64,000 nucleotides of DNA from Paraburkholderia sp. (GCF_028283785.1 NZ_JAPWKB010000014.1:1-64000); one strand, 5' to 3'. Positions 44,171 to 53,513 are shown, counted from the stretch's first letter. The notes: generated from the letters alone by a model not told the origin. A program made the numbers and translations.

Positions 44171-46387
44171 TTACTGATAGAAGTTCATCGTCAGCATCGC
44201 GGAGCGGCCCGGCGCCCAGGTTGCGTAGATCGGGTACGCGGTGGAGAAATACTTCTTGTCGAAGATGTTCTGCACGTTCAGTTGAAGGTCGATCTTCTTC
44301 GACACGTGATACGTCGCGGCCGCGTCGAAACGGGCGTAACCCGGCGTCCATTTGCGCGAAGTCGCCGCCACCGACGCATACGTCAGGCTCGAAATCGTCG
44401 CGCCGCCACCGATCGACAGCTTCGGCAACACGTTGTAGTTGGTCCACAGCGTGAAGTTGTGCTTCGGCACCATCACCATCGGCAGGCCGGAAGCGGTCGG
44501 GCTGCCCGGACCGGCATCGGTGGTGATCGCGTCGAGATACGAATAGCCGCCGAACACGCTCCACTTGTTCGTCAGATTGCCCGCGAAGCCCAGTTCGACG
44601 CCGCGCACGCGCTGCGTGCCCGCATTGACGATGCCGCCGAGACCGTCGCTGACACGCGCATTGGTCTTTTCCGTCTGGAACACCGCCGACGTCAACGACA
44701 GACGCTGATCCAGCACGTCCCACTTCGCGCCCACTTCGATATTCCGGCTGCGTTCCGGCGACAGATCGTCGTTGGTCGCTGTGATCTGATCGTTACCGCC
44801 GCCCAGACCCGCGTTCGAGCCCGGCGGATTCGCCGACGTGCCGTACGACGCGTACAGACTGACCGTGCGGATCGGCTTGAACACCAGGCCGAACTGATAG
44901 CTGAACAGGTTCGACGTGTTCTTCAGATCGGACACGCCGGCTTGCTGCGCCGTCACGTCATACCGGTCGAAACGCATGCCGGCGTTGAAAATCCACTTCT
45001 CGGACAGTTTGACGCTGTCGAACAGATACGCTGACGCGATGTCGGTCTGCGTGTGCGTCGCCGGGCCGGGGAAACTCTTGTCGCCGTTCAGCGCAATGCT
45101 GCCGGTCCACGGATTGTCCGGATTCCAGCCCGTGTTGTACGGCGTGCAGTTGTACGCCACCGAGCACGGACCGCCCGTGCGCATGTTGTTGCCGGCGCTG
45201 TCGCTGACCAGATAGCCTTCGTACAGACTCTGCTCGTGGCTGAATTCGACGCCGCCGGTCCACGTGTGTTCCATGCCGAACAGCGTGTTCTTGCCGGTCA
45301 GTTCGGTCTGGTTGGCGACGCTGTTGGTCGCGTATTTGCCGCTCTTCACCTGCAACGCGAGGAGATTCGAGTTCGCGCTGGTGAACTGCGGATTGGTCGC
45401 GATGTAGTCGAGCGTCGAGCGGCCGAACATCGTCGTGTTCTTCAGCTTCAGTTCGTCGCTGAAGCGATGTTCGACGCGCACTTCGCCGGTATCCGTCTGA
45501 CCGCGTCGATAGTCGCGGTCGTTCAGGCCGAAGAACGTACTGCGATCGACGTTGACGGGCGTGCCGCCGGTCGAGCGGAACGGCACGCTGAAGTCCGGCA
45601 TGTCGTACGTGTTCAGATGGTAGTAGCTGACGGTGACGGTGGTCGGCGTGTTCAGCCCGAATGCCACCGACGGCGCCACGCCCCAGCGCTTGCTGTAGAT
45701 GTTGTTGCGACCGGCCTGGTCGGCGTCGTGGCCCATCACGTTCAGGCGCACGGCGGTTTCGTCGTTGATCTTCTGATTCGCGTCGATGGTGGCGCGCTTG
45801 TAGCTGTCCGTGCCGAAGCCGACGCTGCCGTTGATGAAGTTTTCGTTCTGCGGCGTCTTCGTGACGATGTCGATGCTGCCGCCTACCGAGCCGCGTCCCG
45901 CATACACCGAATCCGGACCCTTGATCACGCTGATCTGTTCGATGTCGAACGTCTCGCGGTTCTGCACGCCAGAGTCGCGCATCCCGTCGACGAAGATCGA
46001 GTTACGCGACTCGAAACCGCGAATCACCGGCCGGTCCGCCGACGGATTCGCCGCCGCATCGCCACCGAGGAACGTAATGCCCGGCACCGTGCGCAGCGCG
46101 TCGGCGAAGGTCGTCACGTTCTTCTGCTTGATCAGTTCCTCGGGAATCACCGTCACCGAGCGCGGCGTGTCGATCAGCGGCGCGGTGAACTTGTACGACG
46201 GCAGCGCTTTGGTCTGCATATCGGACGGTGACTGCTTGATGACGACAGCCGGCAACGTGGCATCCGTCGACGCGGCAGCGCCCGTGGACGTTTGAGCCCA
46301 CGCCAGCGCGGGAACCAGGAAACCGGAGCAATAGACGGCGGCCACGGACGCGAGTGTTCGCGGCCGCGTCTTGAACAGAGCGGACAT
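44171..46387 (-). CDS. TonB-dependent siderophore receptor (FhuA/Fiu type)
   Basis: A 738-residue outer-membrane importer for ferric siderophores. A signal peptide of about 32 residues ends ALAWAQ. The plug domain follows with DTPRSVTVIPEELI, ALRTVPGITFLGG, RGFESRNSIFVDGMRD and IEQISVIKGPDSVYAGRGSVGG. The beta barrel ends in an aromatic residue region, LTMNFYQ. The catecholate-receptor-like plug suggests a Fiu/CirA-like ligand, but that is not certain. Start MSALFKTRPR is preferred. A Fur box lies about 115 bases upstream. Confidence 0.92.
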   Translation of the reverse strand: MSALFKTRPRTLASVAAVYCSGFLVPALAWAQTSTGAAASTDATLPAVVIKQSPSDMQTKALPSYKFTAPLIDTPRSVTVIPEELIKQKNVTTFADALRTVPGITFLGGDAAANPSADRPVIRGFESRNSIFVDGMRDSGVQNRETFDIEQISVIKGPDSVYAGRGSVGGSIDIVTKTPQNENFINGSVGFGTDSYKRATIDANQKINDETAVRLNVMGHDADQAGRNNIYSKRWGVAPSVAFGLNTPTTVTVSYYHLNTYDMPDFSVPFRSTGGTPVNVDRSTFFGLNDRDYRRGQTDTGEVRVEHRFSDELKLKNTTMFGRSTLDYIATNPQFTSANSNLLALQVKSGKYATNSVANQTELTGKNTLFGMEHTWTGGVEFSHEQSLYEGYLVSDSAGNNMRTGGPCSVAYNCTPYNTGWNPDNPWTGSIALNGDKSFPGPATHTQTDIASAYLFDSVKLSEKWIFNAGMRFDRYDVTAQQAGVSDLKNTSNLFSYQFGLVFKPIRTVSLYASYGTSANPPGSNAGLGGGNDQITATNDDLSPERSRNIEVGAKWDVLDQRLSLTSAVFQTEKTNARVSDGLGGIVNAGTQRVRGVELGFAGNLTNKWSVFGGYSYLDAITTDAGPGSPTASGLPMVMVPKHNFTLWTNYNVLPKLSIGGGATISSLTYASVAATSRKWTPGYARFDAAATYHVSKKIDLQLNVQNIFDKKYFSTAYPIYATWAPGRSAMLTMNFYQ

Positions 46388-46501
46388 AGGTTTGGACGGT
46401 CGAGGTGAAACGGTGGGTCGAGACGACAAAAGCGGGTTCCCCAGCCGCGACGTCTTCAGGGGATGAAGTGGCGCCGCAACTCCCGCTCAGCGGAGTCAGA
46501 T

Positions 46502-46524
46502 TAAATGCGTATGATTCGCATTTA
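46502..46524 (-). promoter_or_regulatory. Fur box
   Basis: TAAATGCG-N7-CGCATTTA, a perfect 8-bp dyad reading AATGCGAATCATACGCATT on the minus strand. It resembles Fur sites and lies before the TonB receptor gene, so iron repression is expected. Confidence 0.7.
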
Positions 46525-46779
46525 CCGGCCGGATTGTAATGAATGGAAAAGATGCTGTAAACACAAAATGTTGCATCTGACAGAACTTTTTGTACGAAGA
46601 GGTTCATGCGTCAACATCAGATGAACCTCAAACGCCCGCTGGACGGGCGTTTGGCCGGATTCGCGAAAATCCGGAGCGAGCGTGTCGCCGCCTTTCAATC
46701 CGGGGCATTTGTTACCGATCCACCGGCGTGTGTAATCCCGCCGTATTCGCAGCGTATTTAAAAGATTGCCTGAGCATTG

Positions 46780-46807
46780 CTTAAGCTTGCCTTAAGGCCG
46801 TCTTAAG
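46780..46807 (+). promoter_or_regulatory. Triple PmrA/QseB-type box
   Basis: CTTAAG at 46780-46785, 46791-46796 and 46802-46807, each separated by exactly five bases. This is the direct-repeat form bound by PmrA/QseB-type response regulators. It lies 65 bases before the Fur-family gene that leads this operon, so autoregulation by the encoded regulator is likely. Confidence 0.7.
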
Positions 46808-46871
46808 GGACCGTCCGCGATAGTGCGAAGCGTGCGCCTAGGCGCCATTTCAATGCTTATCCGGCAAGGCC

Positions 46872-47321
46872 ATGTCCATACAGATCTACAGAAAACTGGA
46901 GCGCGCCGGCCTGCGTGCGACTGTCCTGCGCGTGATGGTTCTGGATTTTTTCCACAAGAACGAACACGGCCATTTCAGCGCCGAGCAGATTTCGTCGCGC
47001 CTCGCGGAAAAAGACGGGCACACGAATCTGTCGAGCGTGTATCGCGTGCTGGCGCAACTGGTGCAGAGCGGCTTGCTCGCCACGGCGACCTTCGACGAAC
47101 GCGTCGTCTACGAGTTGAATCACGGCCGTCCGCACGACCACATCGTCTGCACGCGCTGCGGCTGCATCGAGGAATTTTTCGATCCGCTCATCGAGGAACG
47201 CCAGAAGGCGATGGCCGACAGCGTTTCGTTCTCGCTGACGGGACATCACCTCGTGTTGTATGGTGTGTGCGCAAAATGCGAGCAGGAAAAGGCCGAGCGT
47301 CAGCGCGGCCTCGCCGGATAA
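46872..47321 (+). CDS. Fur-family transcriptional regulator
   Basis: A 149-residue metalloregulator with an N-terminal winged helix (KLERAGLRATVLRVMVLDFF, TNLSSVYRVLAQLVQSGLL). The C-terminal dimerisation/metal domain has HGRPHDHIVCTRCGCIEEF and a second CxxC pair (CAKC). It differs enough from the main Fur (no HHHH-rich tail) that it may sense iron, manganese or peroxide. It is first in an apparent operon with a two-component system, 54 bases ahead of the response regulator. Confidence 0.88.
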   Translation: MSIQIYRKLERAGLRATVLRVMVLDFFHKNEHGHFSAEQISSRLAEKDGHTNLSSVYRVLAQLVQSGLLATATFDERVVYELNHGRPHDHIVCTRCGCIEEFFDPLIEERQKAMADSVSFSLTGHHLVLYGVCAKCEQEKAERQRGLAG

Positions 47322-47375
47322 CCGCCGTTCGACGGCGTTTCCCGCGCGATCGAAGAACAAAGGGAGAAAGCGGCG

Positions 47376-48038
47376 ATGCGCCTGCTACTGGTTGAAGACG
47401 ACAACATGATCGCCGAGACGGTGCTCGAAACCATGCGCCGCGCAGGCTACGCGATCGACTGGGCCGAAGACGGCCGCGCCGCCGAACTGTCGCTGGGCAA
47501 CGGCGTGTACGACCTCGTGCTGCTCGACCTCGGTTTGCCGAAGAAAAGCGGGATCGACGTGTTGAGCGGCTATCGCAAATCCGGCGGCATCGCGCCGGTG
47601 CTGATCCTGACCGCGCGCGACGCGGTCGAAGACCGGATTCGCGGCCTCGACGAAGGCGCGGACGACTACCTGATCAAACCGTTCGATCTCGACGAACTCG
47701 CCGCCCGTGTGCGCGCGTTGCTGCGTCGTCGCACCGGACAGAAACAACCGGTCTACGCACACGCCAATCTCACGCTCAATCCGGCCGCCCATGAAGTGAC
47801 GATGGACGGCGAGCCGATCGCGCTGGTGCCGCGCGAATTCGCGTTGCTGCAAGTGCTGATCGAAGAGCCGACGCGCGTCTACACGAAGGCGGAACTCGAA
47901 GAAAAGATGTACGGCTGGGGCGAGGAAGTCGGCAGCAATACGATCGAAGTCCATGTTCACAGCTTGCGCCGCAAGATCGGCGCGGAGCAGATCGTGACGG
48001 TGCGCGGCGTCGGGTATCGGTTGAAGAGGGTGGAATGA
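47376..48038 (+). CDS. OmpR-family response regulator (PmrA/QseB type)
   Basis: A 220-residue regulator. The receiver domain has acidic residues EDD at 7-9, phospho-acceptor Asp51 in LLDLGLPKKSG, and Lys in YLIKPFD. The C-terminal OmpR winged helix (about 125-218) ends SNTIEVHVHSLRRKIG...VRGVGYRL, typical of the PmrA/QseB/TctD group. The next gene overlaps it by four bases. Targets likely carry CTTAAG-N5-CTTAAG repeats such as those before this operon. Confidence 0.93.
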   Translation: MRLLLVEDDNMIAETVLETMRRAGYAIDWAEDGRAAELSLGNGVYDLVLLDLGLPKKSGIDVLSGYRKSGGIAPVLILTARDAVEDRIRGLDEGADDYLIKPFDLDELAARVRALLRRRTGQKQPVYAHANLTLNPAAHEVTMDGEPIALVPREFALLQVLIEEPTRVYTKAELEEKMYGWGEEVGSNTIEVHVHSLRRKIGAEQIVTVRGVGYRLKRVE

Positions 48039-49396
48039 CGTCGATTCGTCGGTGGTTGCTGGGCTGGCTGATCTTCGGACTCGCAGCGGCGGCGCTGGCC
48101 GCCGGCTTCGGCATCTTTCACACGGCGCAGGAAGAGGCCGCCGAACTCTTCGACTACGAGCTGAATGCGGTCGCGATGTCGTTGCCGCCCACCCTCGGCA
48201 ATGCCGGACGCGGCGATCAGAAAGCGCCCGATTTCGGCGGTATCGCCGACGACCGGATCGTTATCCAGATCTGGGATCAGGCCGACCGGCTGAGCTACCA
48301 GTCGCTGAAAACGACGGACCTGACGCGTTTCCCGCCCGGCATCCGCAACATCGAACGCAGCGAGATTCACTGGCGCGTGCTCGGCGTGCAACAAGGCGAC
48401 CGCTTCGTTCAGGTCGCGCAACCGATGTCGGTGCGCGAAGATCTCGCGCGACGGCTCGCGTTGCGCACGTTGTGGCCGCTCGCCGTGCTGATTCCGGTGA
48501 CGCTCGCGCTGGTGCTGTTCGTGGTCGCGCGTGGCCTGGCGCCGATCGGCGGGCTGTCGCGCGCGTTGTCGACGCGTTCGATCGATTCGCTCGAACCGGT
48601 GCGGGTCGATGACAGTCTGCCCGTCGAAATCCGGCCGCTGGCCGAGGCCTTGAACGACCTCTTGCAGCGTCTATACGTGGCGTCGCAGGCGCAACGCGCG
48701 TTTATCGCCGACGCCGCCCACGAACTCCGTTCGCCGCTGGCGGCGCTGAAGCTGCAATTGCAGGCCGCGCAGCGCGATGGCTCGCTGGTCGCGAATGCGG
48801 AAACGATGGAACGGGTCGAAGGCCGCCTCAACCGGATCATCCATCTCGTGCAGCAACTGCTGACACTCGCGCGCGAGGACGCAAAACTCGCGACGCCGCA
48901 AGTGGCGGTGAATCTGCGTCGTCTGGGCGAACAGGCGGTCGGGGATTTTTCGTTGCTCGCGGAAGCGAAGGGCATCGATCTCGGGCTCGAATGCATGTCG
49001 CCCGTGTCATCGACCGACGCGTACGCCGTGCTCGCGGAACCGCACGCGCTCGGCGTGCTGCTGAATAACCTGATCGACAACGCGATCCGCTACACGCCGC
49101 GCGGCGGCAAGGTCGACGTGATCCTGAACCGCTGCGACGAAGGTGTGTCGTTCGAAGTTTCGGACAGCGGACCCGGCATTCCGGAAGAGGAACTCGAACG
49201 CGTGTTCGACCGCTTCTATCGCGGCGCGGGAACCCGTGAGCAAGGCAGCGGTCTCGGTCTGACGATCGCGATGCGAATTGCACAGCGTCACGGCGTCACG
49301 CTCGCGGTCCGCAATCTCGACGGCGCACGCGGTTTGTCGGCGCGCGTGACCGGCTTGCGCGGCGCGGTCGACGCGGGTCCGCTGTCGCGCGGTTAG
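48035..49396 (+). CDS. Sensor histidine kinase (QseC/PmrB type)
   Basis: This 453-residue kinase has TM1 near residues 7-28, a short periplasmic sensor of about 120 residues and TM2 at about 145-168. A linker and a HisKA domain with the phospho-His near 229 (DAAHELRSPLAAL) follow. The HATPase domain has N (NNLIDNAIRYTP), G1 (DSGPGIPEEE) and G2 (GSGLGLTIAM) boxes. It is the cognate kinase of the response regulator it overlaps. The signal is unknown; Fe3+, Al3+, low pH or cationic peptides are usual for this group. Confidence 0.93.
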   Translation: MTSIRRWLLGWLIFGLAAAALAAGFGIFHTAQEEAAELFDYELNAVAMSLPPTLGNAGRGDQKAPDFGGIADDRIVIQIWDQADRLSYQSLKTTDLTRFPPGIRNIERSEIHWRVLGVQQGDRFVQVAQPMSVREDLARRLALRTLWPLAVLIPVTLALVLFVVARGLAPIGGLSRALSTRSIDSLEPVRVDDSLPVEIRPLAEALNDLLQRLYVASQAQRAFIADAAHELRSPLAALKLQLQAAQRDGSLVANAETMERVEGRLNRIIHLVQQLLTLAREDAKLATPQVAVNLRRLGEQAVGDFSLLAEAKGIDLGLECMSPVSSTDAYAVLAEPHALGVLLNNLIDNAIRYTPRGGKVDVILNRCDEGVSFEVSDSGPGIPEEELERVFDRFYRGAGTREQGSGLGLTIAMRIAQRHGVTLAVRNLDGARGLSARVTGLRGAVDAGPLSRG

Positions 49397-49400
49397 CGCA

Positions 49401-50651
49401 TCAACCGAGCAGCAGACGCGCGCCGAGCGCCAGAATCAGCGCGGGCGGCATCACCACAGCGCCCACTTTCAGGAAGCGCCAGAAACCGACGTCCTCGCCC
49501 TCGCGACGGATCGCCGTGAGCCAGAGGATCGTCGCGAGCGAACCGGTGATCGACAGGTTCGGTCCGAGATCGACGCCGATCAGCAGCGCGTCGATCACTC
49601 GCGTCGCGCTATGCGCCTGCGCCAGTGTCGAACTGGCGATCAATCCTGCGGGCAGGTTGTTGATCAGATTGCTGCCCACCGCGACGATGCCCCCCGCCGC
49701 CGCGCCGGTCGCGAGTTCGCTCTGTTGCGCCGCCGCTTTCAGCACATCGGACAGCGCGCGAATCACGCCCGTGTGATCGAGCATTTCGACCAGCACGAAC
49801 AGTCCCGCGACCAGCGGCAGCACGCTCCACGAAATCGACTTCAGCAACGGAACCGGCGACGTGCGTTCCTGCCACGTGACGAGCGCGCCCGTCAGCGCGC
49901 CCATGATCGCGGTCGGCACGCCGAGTTGCATGTCGAGCGCGGACACGGTCAACAGCACGACCGCGGTCGCACAGATGCCCGCGAGCGCGATCTTGCCGTT
50001 CTTCGACAGCTCGACGTTCGGCAGATTGGATTCGCACTGGCCGCGCAGATGATCGCGTTGCGACCAGCGCAACATCAAATACGTCGCGACGATCGACAGA
50101 ATGGACGGCACCGTGAAGCGCATCAGCCACGGGCCGAGCGCCGGTGTGTGATTGCCGTAGAGCACCAGATTCGCGGGGTTCGAGATCGGCAGCACGAAGC
50201 TCGCGGCATTGGCGATGAACGCGCACACGAACAGCAACGGCAGTGCGTCGGTGCGGGCTTTTTTCGCGGCCGCGAACACCGCGGGCGTCAACACGACTGC
50301 CGCCGCATCGTTCGACAGAAACACCGTAATCACGATACCGACCAGATACACCAGCAGGAACAACCGCAACGCCGAACCCTTCGCGTGATTGACGGTCAGC
50401 ACGGCGACCCAGTCGAACAATCCCTCGCGTCGTCCGACTTCGGACAGCACCATCATTCCGAACAGAAAGAAGTAGACGTCGCTGCCTTTGCCGATTGCTT
50501 CCCACGCGAGGCTGGCGGGCACGAGACCGAGCGCCACCAGGATCAACGCGCCGCTGACGGCCCAGACCGCTTCCGGCAACCGGAACGGCCGCGTGATAAC
50601 GCCGGCCGTCGCGACGGCGGCAATGCCCCAGGAGAGAAACGTCGGGTTCAT
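49401..50651 (-). CDS. ArsB/NhaD-superfamily membrane transporter
   Basis: A 416-residue polytopic inner-membrane protein with 11-12 hydrophobic segments. Landmarks are EAIGKGSDVYFFLFGMMVLS, VFLSNDAAAVVLTPAVFAA, NAASFVLPISNPANLVLYG and NLINNLPAGLIASSTL, all typical of ArsB-type arsenite carriers. There is no arsC, arsR or arsH beside it, so arsenite is not assured; other anions are possible. It is convergent with the kinase gene, with only four bases between stops. Confidence 0.85.
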   Translation of the reverse strand: MNPTFLSWGIAAVATAGVITRPFRLPEAVWAVSGALILVALGLVPASLAWEAIGKGSDVYFFLFGMMVLSEVGRREGLFDWVAVLTVNHAKGSALRLFLLVYLVGIVITVFLSNDAAAVVLTPAVFAAAKKARTDALPLLFVCAFIANAASFVLPISNPANLVLYGNHTPALGPWLMRFTVPSILSIVATYLMLRWSQRDHLRGQCESNLPNVELSKNGKIALAGICATAVVLLTVSALDMQLGVPTAIMGALTGALVTWQERTSPVPLLKSISWSVLPLVAGLFVLVEMLDHTGVIRALSDVLKAAAQQSELATGAAAGGIVAVGSNLINNLPAGLIASSTLAQAHSATRVIDALLIGVDLGPNLSITGSLATILWLTAIRREGEDVGFWRFLKVGAVVMPPALILALGARLLLG

Positions 50652-50731
50652 GGTGATCCGGTTGTTGTTGTTGTTGTTCGATGCGCGCGGCGCAGTGCCG
50701 TGCCATGCAGCCCGGTGCGGCGTGCGCGTGA

Positions 50732-51094
50732 TTATTTTGCGTTCGTCGTGGTGGCCGGATACGGCTGGACCAGCTCGTCGCAGCGGAACTGCGATGCACC
50801 GTCATCCGATGCGCGGGCCGGTTGACCGTCCTCGACGCAGGTGAACGCGCTGGCTTCTTTTTGCAGCACGTATTCGGTGACGGCTTTCGATTTCGATCCC
50901 GCCGCCGACGGCATTTTCGTCACGGCGACGATACGGTAGCCGCTTTGCACGAGCGTCGCCAGTGTCATCGACGGTACGGTTTTCCATTGCAGGTCCGGCG
51001 CGGTTTGCGCCCGCGCGGCCGTCACGCCGAGCGCGACGGAAATCAGGAAGGCGGCAAGCGACGAGGTGAGCGTGACAGCAGCAAAGCGATTCAT
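50732..51094 (-). CDS. Small exported hypothetical protein
   Basis: A 120-residue protein with a signal peptide (about 1-30, ending VTAARAQ). The mature part contains TLATLVQSGYRIVAVTKMPS and two Cys (FTCVEDG, FRCDELV) that may form a disulfide. No function is known. Start MNRFAAV has GGAG upstream. A run of six GTT triplets lies between this gene and the ArsB-like gene (about 50661-50678). Confidence 0.7.
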   Translation of the reverse strand: MNRFAAVTLTSSLAAFLISVALGVTAARAQTAPDLQWKTVPSMTLATLVQSGYRIVAVTKMPSAAGSKSKAVTEYVLQKEASAFTCVEDGQPARASDDGASQFRCDELVQPYPATTTNAK

Positions 51095-51441
51095 CGAGTC
51101 TCCGGAAAATGGCAGGACGGTCATCTAAGGTAACAGCACTGTTCCGACGCGCGCCAGGCCGCCGTGGTTGCGTCACCAAATATTTCCCATCCGAAATGAA
51201 TGTAACGGGCCCTGACAGCCAAGTGTCAGCATTGTCGGGAAAAAGCCGCTGTAACTCCCCGTCAGCATTGGTTTTATCCGTTTTTGAAAGGATCGCCATG
51301 TGTCCCTGAAAATGAAATCAACGCTTACAAGCGCTCACGTTTTCACGCGGTGCGTCCCGCTAAAGTGGTTTCCAGGCACACGGCGCCGGAGCCGGATCGA
51401 ATCCGAACCGCACCGTGGCAACCTTTAAAACGGGAGGACCT
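51095..51441. other. Divergent promoter region
   Basis: No gene. It lies between the exported protein (-) and the His-rich protein (+). CTGACA-N6-TGTCAG at 51212-51229 is a perfect 6-bp dyad and may be an operator. GGGAGGACC just before 51442 is the ribosome site of the next gene. Confidence 0.5.
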
Positions 51442-51741
51442 ATGAAAAGCTTCAACAAGACATCGCGTTCCGTGATCGCCGCCTTGCTCGCGGGTGGCGC
51501 ATTGTTGACCGCAGGCAGCGCTTTCGCACAGAGCGACCGCATGGTCAACGACGGCCCCGGCGCACGCTACGAACAACCGCACATGATGCCGGTTGGCGTG
51601 TCGATCAACATCGGCTGGCATGGCGACCGTTACTACGACGGCCACCGCTACTGGCAGCACGACGACTGGATGCGCCATCACCCGCACGATCGGGACCCGC
51701 ATCATCACGACGACCATCGTCCGCCGCCGCCGCGCGATTGA
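51442..51741 (+). CDS. Histidine-rich small periplasmic protein
   Basis: A 99-residue protein with a clear signal peptide (about 1-30: VIAALLAGGALLTAGSAFAQ). The mature part turns into a His/Asp/Arg/Pro-rich tail (WMRHHPHDRDPHHHDDH) that could bind Ni, Cu or Zn. Such proteins are often called hypothetical in Burkholderia. It is monocistronic with a strong ribosome site and a strong terminator. Confidence 0.75.
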   Translation: MKSFNKTSRSVIAALLAGGALLTAGSAFAQSDRMVNDGPGARYEQPHMMPVGVSINIGWHGDRYYDGHRYWQHDDWMRHHPHDRDPHHHDDHRPPPPRD

Positions 51742-51801
51742 TTCCGACGCGTATGGCGACGTGACGCGGCCCTGAACCGCGTCGCGTGACGGCCCGGAAA
51801 G

Positions 51802-51833
51802 CCGGTCTTCTGAAAAGAAGACCGGTTTTTTTT
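51802..51833 (+). terminator. Intrinsic terminator
   Basis: CCGGTCTTCT-GAAA-AGAAGACCGG followed by eight Ts. Confidence 0.93.
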
Positions 51834-51964
51834 CGTCTGCCCGCATGTGGTTTGCACACCGCCGCCGCGCCCGCTGAACCGGTCGCATCTGCCCGCCGGC
51901 GCGCAGCCGCGTCCCGCACTGCGCTATCCTCGACGCTTTCGATAACGACATCCTGGAGCGCGGC

Positions 51965-52879
51965 GTGAGCAAGGCAGTGATCGGAGTAGTGGGAAGCGGT
52001 TTGATGGGCGTCGGAATTGCGACGCAGAGCGCATTGCATGGTCATCGGACGATCGTTCACGACGTCGATCCCGCGCGTCTCGCGAGCGTCGCGCCGAAGG
52101 CGGAAGCCGTGCTCGACGAACTGATCGACGCGGGGCGGATCGACGCCGCGTCGAAACAGGCGGCGCTGTCGCGCATCGAAACGACGACGACGCTCGCGAC
52201 GATGTCGTCCGCGCAATTCGTGATCGAAGCGATTCCCGAAGTGCTCGAACTGAAGCATCGTCTGTACGCGGAATTGACCGCGCTGCTCGCCGACGACGCG
52301 ATTCTCGCCAGCAACACGAGCGGATTTCCGCCCGATCAGCTGGTCGGCCCGCTGCGCGCGAAAGAGCGCTTCGTGATCGCGCACTTCTGGAATCCGCCGC
52401 ACATGATTCCGCTCGTCGAAGTAGTGCCCGGCACCGCGACCGATCCGCAAGTGACGGCGCAAACCGCCGAACTGATGACGGCGATCGGCATGGAACCGGT
52501 GGTGCTCGCCAAGGCCATTCCCGGCTTTGTCGGCAATCGGCTGCAATTCGCGGTGCTGCGTGAGGCGCTGAACATCGTGCGCTCGGGCGCGGCAACGCCG
52601 GACGTGGTGGATCGCGTGATGAAGGCGTCGCTCGGGCGTCGCTGGGGGATCGTCGGACCGCTCGAAGGCGCGGATCTCGGCGGCCTCGATACCTTCCTCG
52701 ACATCTCGACGCATCTGATGCCCGAGCTGGCAAAAGACGAAGACGTGCTCGCGCTGCTGCGTGAACAGGTAGAGGCCGGACGCGTCGGCGTGCGCAGCGG
52801 CGCGGGCTTTTACGATTGGGACGACGCACATCTCGCGCAGGTCAAGGAAGGCCGCAAGCGCGTGATCGGTCGCAAGTAA
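51965..52879 (+). CDS. 3-hydroxyacyl-CoA dehydrogenase family protein
   Basis: A 304-residue NAD-dependent dehydrogenase. The N-terminal Rossmann loop is VGSGLMGVGIA (residues 9-19), and SNTSGFPPDQL and FVIAHFWNPPHMIPLVEVV carry the catalytic His region. The C-terminal helical domain follows from about 185. Start is GTG at 51965, with GGAG nine bases upstream. It acts on a hydroxyacyl-CoA or a related hydroxy acid (the carnitine and L-gulonate dehydrogenases share the fold). Flavin reductase and cupin genes follow on the same strand. Confidence 0.85.
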   Translation: MSKAVIGVVGSGLMGVGIATQSALHGHRTIVHDVDPARLASVAPKAEAVLDELIDAGRIDAASKQAALSRIETTTTLATMSSAQFVIEAIPEVLELKHRLYAELTALLADDAILASNTSGFPPDQLVGPLRAKERFVIAHFWNPPHMIPLVEVVPGTATDPQVTAQTAELMTAIGMEPVVLAKAIPGFVGNRLQFAVLREALNIVRSGAATPDVVDRVMKASLGRRWGIVGPLEGADLGGLDTFLDISTHLMPELAKDEDVLALLREQVEAGRVGVRSGAGFYDWDDAHLAQVKEGRKRVIGRK

Positions 52880-52901
52880 TCAACCCACCACACACACCGC
52901 C

Positions 52902-53513
52902 ATGTCCCACTACTTCTATTCGCCCGCCGACGGTCACGGCCTCGCGCACGATCCGTTCAAGGCCATCGTCGCGCCGCGCATGATCGGCTGGATTTCGTCG
53001 CGTGCCACCGACGGCCGCCTGAACCTCGCGCCGTACAGTTTTTTCGGCGCATTCGCGACGTCGCCGGCGATCATCGGTTTTTCGAGCGAAGGCTATAAAG
53101 ACAGCATCGGCAATATCGAGGCGACCGGCGAGTTCGTCTGGAATCTCGCCAGCAAGCCGCTCGCCGAACAGATGAACCGCACGTCGGCGCCGGTCGGTCC
53201 CGAAGTCGACGAATTCGCGCTGTCGGGTTTGATGCCCGCGCCGGGACGCAACGTCGCCGTGCCGCACGTCGCGGAATCGCCCGCTGCGCTCGAATGCAAG
53301 CTGCTGCAAGTGGTCCGCCTGCACAATCTCGACGGCGAACCGATGGACAACTATCTCGCGCTCGGTCAGGTGGTCGGCGTGCATATCCAGAACGCGTTCC
53401 TGAAAGACGGTCTGTTCGACACGCACGCCGCGCAACCCATCATGCGCGCCGGCTATCGCGGCGACTACGCCGAGATCGGCGCGATTTTCGAGATGTTCCG
53501 TCCCACGAAGTAA
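52902..53513 (+). CDS. Flavin reductase-like, FMN-binding split-barrel protein
   Basis: A 203-residue protein of the flavin reductase-like family: PRMIGWISSRATDGRLNLAPYSFFGAF is the flavin-binding strand-loop, followed by IGNIEATGEFVWNLA. It may supply reduced flavin to a monooxygenase or act directly. No oxygenase lies beside it. It starts 22 bases after the dehydrogenase stop, so the two are probably cotranscribed. Confidence 0.88.
   Translation: MSHYFYSPADGHGLAHDPFKAIVAPRMIGWISSRATDGRLNLAPYSFFGAFATSPAIIGFSSEGYKDSIGNIEATGEFVWNLASKPLAEQMNRTSAPVGPEVDEFALSGLMPAPGRNVAVPHVAESPAALECKLLQVVRLHNLDGEPMDNYLALGQVVGVHIQNAFLKDGLFDTHAAQPIMRAGYRGDYAEIGAIFEMFRPTK

Noticed and set aside
49401..50651. Naming the transporter arsB
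   Set aside because: No arsR, arsC or arsH is adjacent and the superfamily has many anion substrates, so only the superfamily is stated.
50661..50678. GTT triplet run as a phase-variation tract
   Set aside because: It lies in the leader before the ArsB-like gene, not in a coding frame or between -35 and -10 boxes that I can identify.
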